Shown: in pieces, positions 6,829 through 14,600 of the stretch
Layout of the letters: each line of letters opens with the position of its first letter
How positions within the stretch are numbered: position 1 is the first letter of the stretch
Source: a virus
Length of the DNA: 35,362 nucleotides
IMG/VR virus record: IMGVR_UViG_3300031963_000486
Location: 1 to 35,362 of that record
Strand: one strand, 5' to 3'
Notes under the pieces: model-generated
The model's input: the letters and a program-made list of their open reading frames with translations, nothing else
Told to the model about the DNA's origin: nothing
Databases searched by the model: none
Made by a program: the position numbers and the translations under genes

Positions 6829-7224
6829 ATGGACAATGTGTCTGCCGATAAGTTGGTCAAGGCGTACATCAAAATCCGCGATAGGCGCAAGCAACTCACG
6901 GATGAGTACGAAGCGCAAGACAAAGAGTTAGAAGAATCGCAAGACATGATCAGCGAGAAACTTCTCGACGTTTGCAAAACAATGGGTGCTGACGGGTTCA
7001 AGACTGAATTTGGTACGGTGAGTCGCCGTGTTGCAAAAAGGTTTTGGACAAACGATTGGCACTCGTTTCACAAGTTCCTATTGGAACATCAAATGCCGGA
7101 GTTGTTGGAGAAGCGCATTGCGCAAACCAATATGGCTACGTTCCTTGAAGAAAACCCCGATTTGCTTCCACCGGGGCTAAATGTGGATAGCAAATACACA
7201 ATCTCTATCAGGAGAAAAACATGA
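6829..7224 (+). CDS. coiled-coil phage protein beside SSB, unknown function
   Basis: This is a 131-aa protein. ATG 6829 has GGAGAGTG 4-11 nt upstream; a GTG two codons earlier lies within that SD. The N-terminal 50 residues (DKLVKAYIKIRDRRKQLTDE and onward) form a charged coiled coil. The C-terminal part has GFKTEFGTVSRRVAKRFWTN, then a helical segment and a short hydrophilic end (VDSKYTISIRRKT). Similar coiled-coil proteins occur beside ssDNA-binding proteins in other phages, so a role with the SSB-like protein is plausible but unproven. It is the first gene after the 6771 promoter and ATGA-coupled to the next. Confidence 0.75.
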   Translation: MDNVSADKLVKAYIKIRDRRKQLTDEYEAQDKELEESQDMISEKLLDVCKTMGADGFKTEFGTVSRRVAKRFWTNDWHSFHKFLLEHQMPELLEKRIAQTNMATFLEENPDLLPPGLNVDSKYTISIRRKT

Positions 7225-7370
7225 GTGAAGAGCAAGAGATTAATTTACGGTTGGAGGCAATGCGCATAATCGTAGATTTTTATAAAAGAAGTAACGCTAA
7301 TTTAGATGATTTGATAGGTGCATCTAATGTTGTTTATAAATTTTTAAAAGGAGGTTTACCAAATGAGTGA
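7221..7370 (+). CDS. 49-aa small protein overlapping the SSB-like gene
   Basis: ATG 7221 overlaps the previous stop (ATGA) behind AGGAGAA, and TGA at 7368-7370 lies 8 nt inside the next gene. The product begins MSEEQEINLRLEAMRIIVDF and is mostly helical, ending with KGGLPNE. The last codons also encode the strong SD AAAGGAGGT of the next gene. Without it there would be a 138-nt hole in the operon. Its function is unknown; it may mainly couple translation to the SSB-like gene. Confidence 0.65.
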   Translation: MSEEQEINLRLEAMRIIVDFYKRSNANLDDLIGASNVVYKFLKGGLPNE

Positions 7371-8235
7371 CTTAGCATTATTGAATCAAAATCTACCTGC
7401 GCACTTGCGCGAAGTTGAGATAGACGAGACGACCAAAGCCCTTATGGGTGGCGGAGGTGGTACGAAGCGTATTTCCATCGAGGGTGGTGTATGGCGCATG
7501 ATGGTTAACGGCAAAGAAGTTGCCCGTAATGAAGAGCGGGTGATGAATGTTGTTATCGTTGCCGCCGCACCAAAGGTATCCCGCACATTCTATGCAGGTG
7601 TATACAAGAAGGGTGTAGCATCTGCTCCCGATTGTTGGTCTGCTGATGGCGAAGTACCTGATGCAAAAGCAAAAGCACCACAGGCCAAGACCTGTAAAGA
7701 CTGCCCTCAGAACATCAAGGGTTCCGGTCAGGGTGACAGCCGTGCGTGCCGTTTCTCTCAGCGTCTAGCAGTTGTGCTTGAGAACGATATTAATGGTGAC
7801 GTATATCAACTTACCCTACCAAGCCAGTCAATCTTTGGCGAGGGTGAGCCGGGGAAATGGCCTTTACAGACATACGCCAAGATGATTGGAAGCAAGGGCG
7901 TACCCATCACGTCGGTTGTTACCGAGATGCGCTTTGACACTAACAGTGCCACTCCGAAATTGACTTTCAAGCCAGTACGATTCTTGGAGACCAATGAGTT
8001 CAATACCGCTTTGGGTAAGGGTAAAACCGGAGATGCAATCAAGGCAATTACCATGACGGTGGCTCAGGCTGATGGTGTAGACTCAGAAGTTCCCGCTCAG
8101 GAAACAGTAAAAGAGGAAGCCCCCCAAGTGAAAGCCGAAGCCGTAGAAGAGCCTACCAAACGTGCAAGCAAGAAGGAAGAAGCCCCTGCACCGAAGAAGG
8201 ATCTCAACAAGATCCTTGAAGAGTGGGACGACTAA
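7363..8235 (+). CDS. ssDNA-binding-like protein with zinc-finger cysteines and acidic tail
   Basis: This 290-aa protein sits behind a near-perfect SD (AAAGGAGGT, about 8 nt before ATG). A beta-rich core (about 35-230) contains Cys91, Cys111, Cys114 and Cys129, a plausible zinc site inserted in an OB-like fold, as in some phage SSBs. From about 235 the protein is a low-complexity Glu/Lys/Ala/Pro linker ending ILEEWDD, an acidic aromatic tip like those SSBs use to recruit partners. The position between polymerase and primase-helicase supports a replication SSB. The OB fold is inferred from layout, not from a recognised signature. Confidence 0.75.
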   Translation: MSDLALLNQNLPAHLREVEIDETTKALMGGGGGTKRISIEGGVWRMMVNGKEVARNEERVMNVVIVAAAPKVSRTFYAGVYKKGVASAPDCWSADGEVPDAKAKAPQAKTCKDCPQNIKGSGQGDSRACRFSQRLAVVLENDINGDVYQLTLPSQSIFGEGEPGKWPLQTYAKMIGSKGVPITSVVTEMRFDTNSATPKLTFKPVRFLETNEFNTALGKGKTGDAIKAITMTVAQADGVDSEVPAQETVKEEAPQVKAEAVEEPTKRASKKEEAPAPKKDLNKILEEWDD

Positions 8236-8247
8236 CGGGAGGTTGTT

Positions 8248-8481
8248 ATGTCACGTGGATACACCACCAAGTTCATCAAAGCCGTGAATGAAGCAGATCA
8301 AACTAAGTTAGGAGTACAACTTGGGCAGATCTGCATCAAGAACGATATTCCGGTTGTAGATGTATCTGAGTTTTTAAAAGTTACACGCATGACGGTTTAC
8401 CATTGGTTTAAAGGTAAAACAAACGTAGTCAATAAGCACAAAGAAGTAGTTGAGAAGTTGCTTGCGAAATTGAATACGTAA
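8248..8481 (+). CDS. small helix-turn-helix regulator
   Basis: This 77-aa protein has a helix-turn-helix at about 30-58 (IPVVDVSEFLKVTRMTVYHW followed by FKGKTNVV), of the Cro/XRE type with Trp in the recognition helix. The N-terminal 28 residues are helical. It begins 12 nt after the SSB-like gene behind GGGAGGTTG. Cro-like size and its position just before the structured leader of the primase-helicase gene make it a candidate regulator of that gene or of the early-late switch. The operator is not identified. Confidence 0.8.
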   Translation: MSRGYTTKFIKAVNEADQTKLGVQLGQICIKNDIPVVDVSEFLKVTRMTVYHWFKGKTNVVNKHKEVVEKLLAKLNT

Positions 8482-8488
8482 ACAGTTT

Positions 8489-8550
8489 AAGGAGGCTAGG
8501 GGGCACCCGAAAAGGGTAGTCCGCCGTCCTATCCCTGCCTACCTTATTTT
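8489..8550 (+). promoter_or_regulatory. structured leader RNA before the primase-helicase gene
   Basis: The 88-nt gap before ATG 8570 starts with AAGGAGG (8489-8495), which has no start codon at usable distance. ACCC-GAAAA-GGGT (8505-8517) forms a small hairpin. AGGC-T-AGGG (8493-8501) can pair with CCCT-GCCT (8533-8540) around it. An alternative helix GGTAG (8515-8519) with CTACC (8539-8543), followed by TTATTTT, competes with both. This could be a weak terminator/antiterminator or a fold that moves the SD close to the start. Structure judged by eye. Confidence 0.4.
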
Positions 8551-8569
8551 AACGACGGCGCATTGATTG

Positions 8570-11434
8570 ATGGCGGCTATGGTCTCAAAAACAGAATTTC
8601 TATCTCTTGTCTTACCCCCAACAGGACAATACTGTGTAGTGGGTCTAGGTGCGGACAAGAAACCAAAGCAGGTCTTTGTAGAGTCTATTGATGAAGTAAG
8701 CGACTACGCAGATGCGATGGTGCACAAGGGCTACGATGCTTACTTTGCTCTAGCGAATTTCCAATCAGACGAAGGGCGTACAGTTGCCAATGCAAAAGAA
8801 CTTAACTCGTTCTTTATAGATATAGATTGCGGGGCGAACAAAGCCTACGCCGATCAGACGGAAGGTATCGAAGCATTACAAAAGTTTTTAGCAAACACCG
8901 ACTTTACCAAGCCAACCGTAGTTGTTAATTCAGGGCGCGGCCTGCACGCATACTGGGTACTCGAACAACCTATAACACGTGAAGAGTGGAAGCCTATAGC
9001 CGAGCGGTTTAAGGCACTGTGCCAAGAGCACAAGTTCGAAGCCGACCCCGCAGTTACGGCAGACGTGGCACGCATCCTACGCATACCGGAGACGCTTAAC
9101 TTTAAAGACCCGGACAACCCCCTGCCAACCAAAGTATTGAAAGCAGGTAAGCGGGTTAGTCTTAGTGCGTTCTCTGAGAAGTTACCTGTAATAGATCTCC
9201 TTGACATTCCGGGTAAGAAGCCATTTATACGTCAGATGGATCCAATGACCTTGGCGCTGATGGGTAACTACCAATCCAAATTCAAAACAATCCTTATCAA
9301 ATCAGTCAATGGAGAGGGCTGTGAGCAGATTGCCAACGCATTTAGGAATCAAGACTTACTCGAAGAACCTCTATGGAGAGCCGCTTTATCCATCGCAAAC
9401 GCCTGCGTGGATGGAAGCGTGGGTATCCATAAAATCTCAGAACAACACCCTGAATACTCAGCAAATCGGACTATTAAAAAGGCTAATGAGACTAAGGGGC
9501 CGTACACCTGTGCAACCTTCAAAACGCTTAATCCATCAGCCTGCGAGGGGTGCACACTTAAAGTAACGTCTCCGATCCAAATTGGAAGAGAGATTGTCGA
9601 AGCCGCCGAAGAAGATAATGTAGTTACACAGGTGGAAGAAGTTACCAAGGAAGAAATAACCTATAACATCCCAACGTATCCGTTTCCGTACTTCAGAGGC
9701 AAGGTAGGTGGAGTGTACCGCCGTGCTGACCCTAACAAAGAAGATGACAAAGACGAATTGATCTACCCATACGATATGTATGTGGTGAAACGTATCCACG
9801 ACCCTGATGACGGGGAAACGCTCCTGCTCCGGTTGCACTTACCCAAAGACGGTGTACGTGAATTTATATTGCCGCTGACTTCTGCGCTATCCAAAGAGAA
9901 GTTTATTAACGCAGTCGCACAGCAGGGTGTAGCCATACTGGGGAAGAGACAGGACTTACTTATGTCATACGTAACAAGATGGGTAGAAGAACTACAGGCA
10001 ATGGGCAAATCAGAAATAGCCCGTAAGCAGTTTGGTTGGCTAGAAGATAACAGCGCATTTATTATCGGAGACCGTGAGATCTGCGCAGACGGTAGGGTTC
10101 TGTATAGCCCACCAACAAGCGTCACCGTGCCAATCATTCCTGCAATGAAGAGCCGGGGCGACTTCCACACATGGCGAGACATCATCAATGCCTACGGTAG
10201 ACCGAATATGGAGCAACGAGCCTTTGCCTTGTTTATGGGCTTTGGCGGTCCCCTTATGAAGTTTGTAGGTGAAGGGATGCTCGATGGGTTCTTACTAAAC
10301 CTAGTTAGCCAAAAGGGTGGTTCGGGTAAGACGACTCTGCTCCACGCTATCAACTCTATTTACGGTAGCCCAAAGCCCCTGCTCCTGTCCTATAAGGACA
10401 CCCACAACCACCGGATGCAACGGATGGGCACGATGCAGTCTTTGACTCCTACGATTGACGAGTTAACTAACCTAGAGCCGAAGGCTATGTCGAGCCTTGT
10501 GTATGACATCACATCCGGCAAAGGCAAGAACCGCATGAGTGCCAAGGCTAACGTCGAGCGCACCAACGTCACAACGTGGCAGATCCCGGTGGTGTCCTCA
10601 TCCAACCGCCGTGTGAAAGACGCCTTGCTGACAACCAAATCGTTTCCTGAACCGGAGTTACTGCGTATCTTAGAGGATGAGATTCTGCCTGACCCGGATA
10701 ATGATCCAACGTGGTCTAAGGCGCATTTCGGGCGGTTAATGAGTAATTATGGGCACGCCATCGACCCCTTTATTAAGTACGTGGCAACCAACCTGCCCAC
10801 GGTTATCGAACTACTGGGGCGCGTAAATAGGAAATTAGACCGTGCCGCAAACATCACGAACACCGAACGCTTTTGGTCGGCAGGTATAGCCATTGACCTC
10901 ACGGGGGGCATCATCGCTCACAACTTGGGACTGCATAACATCCCTATAGAACCCGTGTTTCAGCACGCTATAAACCTAGTTAACAACACCCGCAACAAGA
11001 ATAACGAAGAGTTTTCGCACGTTGCTGACTATCTTGGCGGCTTCCTACAGCGTCACTATCAGGATATTTTGGTCATAAATGGTAAGACCCACAGCCGGAC
11101 AGGACTAGAGCAGGCACCGATCCGTGAACCCCGTGGCAAGGTGGTAGTCCGCTACGAGCCGGATACGAAGTTACTGTTTGTGGTCAATAAAGAGTGGCGG
11201 GATGACTGTGCCAAATCATTTATAGGCTACGAGGACACCCTGAACCCCTACCGCAAGAGCAAGGCTTTTACGGGCTTGAAGAAGAAACGGATGCTTGCAG
11301 GTACGGCAATGGGTGCATCTGACGGGGTTATGGCTTTGACATTTGATACATCGAAACTAGACTTTTTTGCTGAGGACGCCATTGTAAATGCAGATCTTAA
11401 ACCTGAAGGTGGAGATACCTTGGGCATCGATTGA
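8570..11434 (+). CDS. fused AEP-type primase and superfamily 3-like/DUF927-type helicase
   Basis: This 954-aa protein joins primer synthesis and unwinding. The N-terminal primase part (about 20-210) has FFIDIDCG with the Asp84-x-Asp86 metal pair, and NSGRGLHAYW with His126, the RepB/prim-pol signature. IPETLNFKDP follows. A Cys-rich segment (CEGC, near 325) is like PriCT linkers. The helicase part has a DUF927-like entry (QFGWLEDNSAFIIG), Walker A GGSGKTT (Lys587), Walker B PTIDE (Asp630-Glu631) and sensor-like VVSSSNR. ATG 8570 is used; ATG 8579 and TTG 8567 are alternatives, and none has a strong SD. It probably acts at the fork with the polymerase. Confidence 0.9.
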   Translation: MAAMVSKTEFLSLVLPPTGQYCVVGLGADKKPKQVFVESIDEVSDYADAMVHKGYDAYFALANFQSDEGRTVANAKELNSFFIDIDCGANKAYADQTEGIEALQKFLANTDFTKPTVVVNSGRGLHAYWVLEQPITREEWKPIAERFKALCQEHKFEADPAVTADVARILRIPETLNFKDPDNPLPTKVLKAGKRVSLSAFSEKLPVIDLLDIPGKKPFIRQMDPMTLALMGNYQSKFKTILIKSVNGEGCEQIANAFRNQDLLEEPLWRAALSIANACVDGSVGIHKISEQHPEYSANRTIKKANETKGPYTCATFKTLNPSACEGCTLKVTSPIQIGREIVEAAEEDNVVTQVEEVTKEEITYNIPTYPFPYFRGKVGGVYRRADPNKEDDKDELIYPYDMYVVKRIHDPDDGETLLLRLHLPKDGVREFILPLTSALSKEKFINAVAQQGVAILGKRQDLLMSYVTRWVEELQAMGKSEIARKQFGWLEDNSAFIIGDREICADGRVLYSPPTSVTVPIIPAMKSRGDFHTWRDIINAYGRPNMEQRAFALFMGFGGPLMKFVGEGMLDGFLLNLVSQKGGSGKTTLLHAINSIYGSPKPLLLSYKDTHNHRMQRMGTMQSLTPTIDELTNLEPKAMSSLVYDITSGKGKNRMSAKANVERTNVTTWQIPVVSSSNRRVKDALLTTKSFPEPELLRILEDEILPDPDNDPTWSKAHFGRLMSNYGHAIDPFIKYVATNLPTVIELLGRVNRKLDRAANITNTERFWSAGIAIDLTGGIIAHNLGLHNIPIEPVFQHAINLVNNTRNKNNEEFSHVADYLGGFLQRHYQDILVINGKTHSRTGLEQAPIREPRGKVVVRYEPDTKLLFVVNKEWRDDCAKSFIGYEDTLNPYRKSKAFTGLKKKRMLAGTAMGASDGVMALTFDTSKLDFFAEDAIVNADLKPEGGDTLGID

Positions 11435-11585
11435 ACCCGGTATGTCGTTTTTCGTACCGTGCCTAGATACCGAAAACGCTGTTAAGCAACTTACGTGGGA
11501 AGCGGGCCGGTATAGGTACAGAGTTATCTGTAAACAAGTTATTGAAGGAGATAGATACGGGTTGCGCTGCTGGAGGGTTGAGTGA
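11388..11585 (+). CDS. small protein at the end of the early operon
   Basis: This 65-aa protein overlaps the primase-helicase gene by 47 nt in another frame. MQILNLKVEIPWASIEPGMS starts the reading from ATG 11388; an internal ATG at 11442 is possible. Neither has a good SD. The protein is beta-rich with aromatic and Cys residues (FFVPCLD, YRVICK, YGLRCW). It resembles short conserved phage proteins found near replication genes, but no function can be assigned. It is the last gene before the terminator. Confidence 0.6.
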   Translation: MQILNLKVEIPWASIEPGMSFFVPCLDTENAVKQLTWEAGRYRYRVICKQVIEGDRYGLRCWRVE

Positions 11586-11603
11586 TATTCTTGGGCCTCA
11601 CTC

Positions 11604-11625
11604 TCCTATCCTCTCCTCGATAGGA
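11604..11625. other. perfect 7-bp hairpin at the convergent junction
   Basis: TCCTATC (11604-11610) and GATAGGA (11619-11625) pair perfectly around an 8-nt loop. No T-tract follows on either strand, so it is not a terminator on its own. It lies just upstream of the + strand terminator and may block exonucleases or assist termination. Confidence 0.55.
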
Positions 11626-11628
11626 TTA

Positions 11629-11658
11629 ACCCCCGGCTAAATGTCGGGGGTCTTTTTT
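11629..11658 (+). terminator. rho-independent terminator of the early operon
   Basis: ACCCCCG (11629-11635) pairs with CGGGGGT (11645-11651) around a 9-nt loop, followed by C and six T. This is a strong + strand terminator ending the replication operon. The T-tract overlaps the stop codon (11657-11659) of the convergent late gene. On the - strand the hairpin has only a weak T-run (TTAAT), so it is one-directional. Confidence 0.88.
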
Positions 11659-14600
11659 ACAGCCCTGCTATATTCTTACGCATCGCCGGAATGTTGTAGA
11701 ACTTAAGCATCTCGTTCTCAGTCCGCTCAATTTCATCAATTACCCTGCGTTTTTCTTCCCCACCCATAGATTTGTCACCTGCTACAAGTTTGCGCAGTGC
11801 ACGAAAATCTTCCATCTGTTGATCAATCTCGTTGATCGTCTGCACGAGGGCGTATTTATTTAACTTCTCGTCAGTCAGATATGGCATCAACTCATCTACT
11901 CGACCATCGGCAACCATCCCATTGACGGTTGCATTTACCTCGGTCACTTTATCCCGCAAATCGTAATACTGCTCTTTGTAACCGCCCGGAATCTTGTCAT
12001 ACATAAACGTCTTGAATCCCGGCATTTCATACACATGGCGGTCAGGACGGTTAGTAAACGCCATGTTGGTCATGTCAAGCAACGTACCACCTGCAATACC
12101 TGTGTATCCCCGAAACACATACTCTAACTTCATCGGGGACAGCCCAGTGAGTTCACCAAACATCTTAGCCAACTCAGATGTGTTAGTCGTAAATTGTTGG
12201 TAAGCCTCTCTATCCTCTAAACCACGGCCCACAATCGGGGTGTTCGTAAAGAATGATTGGTTAAGCGATACTTCAATCAATGGCTTAATAAACTGCGGTG
12301 TTAAGTTCGGGCCTGTAATGGCATCAAACCCTGCCGTGGCAATAGCCTTGCGTAGTGCTGTTGCGTCCTGTGGACTTTCTGTGCCTTGACTAGCGATATA
12401 GTTGTAAGCACGCTCTGGCAATACTTTGAACAGGAACCCAACCTCAGGGGCTACTGGAATCTTAATACCTGCACCGGGGACGATAAAGTTCTTGTCTTTC
12501 TCAAAGTCACGCAGACCTTCGTACTCTTCATCATCCCCAACCATCATGGCGTACACAGCAGACAACGCTGCAAGTTTTATACCTGTAGACCAAAAGAGTC
12601 TAGTAGCCACTGCGCGTTCTTCAGATGCAATTCCTCGACCCGTCATGCTACGGTAGAACACCTCCATACCCTGAAGATAAGCGTTCATAAACGGAATAAT
12701 TTGCCGGAACAGACCTACCATCCGGTTAGCACCCTGCCGTTTAAAGTTAATAATCTCTTGAGCACGGTAACGGGCAAGCAAGACATCACCTTCAGGGAAC
12801 TGCTCAGATTTAGTTTCAGCCAGCGTTTGTTCAAAAACAGATTTGCGCAGTGCGGCATCTGAAGCAATAGAGAACGACTCCATAAAGTTAAGCGCTCTCT
12901 CCATCGTGCTACGTTGCTTCAAACCAAACTCTTTCTCAATATCTTCTTTTACGCGCCCCGTCATCAGGTCATACATACCCACAATGCCTAACTGCTCAAG
13001 ACGTTTGGTAGTAGCATCACCAAAATATGCGCCTTTAAACCCAGCCAACACACCTGCCGCAGTGCGGAAAGGATTCTTCGTGCCTGACATAACTGTGGCT
13101 CGGTACGAGTCTTGGAACAACTGACTGATAGCAAATTGTGGTGTGGCTGTCGTGGCTTTCCGCAAGAAGTTGGCAAATGATGCGAATGATTTAAGCAAAG
13201 GCATGGACAAACTCTCTACACCCTTAAATGCATACACATCAACTAAAGAATCTAATTCGTAGGACTCAGGCTTGCCGTCACGGTAAATGTAAATAACTTT
13301 GTTGGGGTCAACACCAGACTGCCCCTCTTGCACCCGACGGATACCAAGATTTAACTCATTAAACGTATCAACCAGATTTAGGGCGGCATGGTTACGGATG
13401 GCACTATTAGTCATCCAAAAGGACAAACCAACCATATTGTCAAAGACGTTGTTAATTTCGTCCTCACTACCTTTCAATTTGCCCATCTGCCCAAGGTTCG
13501 TTAGACCCTTGAAATATCCTTTGGGGCTAGTCTGTGCGGACTCTTCGTACTCTTTAATACGGTTCCAAGGCACGTAATCAATAGCATCTTTCCAAACCTG
13601 AGCCTGTTCTTTGCTTAACCTATCACCCTCTACCATCGCGTCAATCAGACCATTTTTAAACCCTGTGTACTCCTTAAACGCGGTCTCAAGTTCAGGGAAG
13701 TCTTTAAATGCTTGTAAGCCAGCATCAATCTTGTCTTGGCTTGGTAGGTTAAACACATCTTTATTAGGGTGATTTTTTAAGGCGTTAGCACGACGGGCAA
13801 TGAAAGCATCGTTGGCTAGTTTAAATGCAAGTTCTTGATTGCCTAGCCTATCACCCAATTTACGCACCGTATTCATGGCGCCTTCTAAACTGTTTGGGCC
13901 TTGCTTAACATCCCAACCGATATTTTTATTCAGGAACAGCGTGCCCTGCTTCATAGCGGCAACCGTCATGGTGTCCGAATGTTCAGCAGCGGTCATAAAT
14001 ACGTCAGGGCGGACTTTACCTAAAGCATTACGTATTTTGCCGCCAAAGGCATCAGTTAGTTTGCGTTGTACAGAATAACCTTTAAAGAAAACTTGGGTTC
14101 CAATTTTATCAATCTGGTCCTGCCGATAAGATGGATCAAAGAATAAAGCACCAACCTTTTCAATCGTAGATCTTTCAGGAACCTTGGGCTTCTCGTTAGA
14201 CATACCCTTCATCTTGTCTACAGCCTGTTGCGCTCTCTGCCCTTCGGCAGTCAGAGTTGGTGCAGCCCCACGACGGAATACCCCTTCTTGCTTACCTGCC
14301 ACGCCTTCAGCCCGTGTGCCTTTACCTTCTATAACGTAATCTCTGGCTTGATCTAATATGTCGTTTATATCTTTGGCGCTGATATTTTTAGGAAGAGCAC
14401 CAATCTTGACAAGGAATCGACGTATGAGATCTTTAATACGTTGAATAACACTCTTAATCTGCTTTTCTTCTACAGGCGTAAGCCGAGCATTGGTTTCGGA
14501 CATTTCAGCCAAAACTTCTTCAACAGCAGTCCGTTTATCTAGTTTAGTTTCCTTAATCTTTTCATCGGCACGTTGTCTAATTTCTGAGTTAGACGCATAA

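Noticed and set aside
9536-9838. 100-codon antisense frame in the primase-helicase gene
   Set aside because: Lies fully opposite conserved coding sequence; no SD.
12386-12862. 158-codon + strand frame opposite the polyvalent gene
   Set aside because: Shadow composition (Cys/His/Ser-rich) and no SD or coupling.
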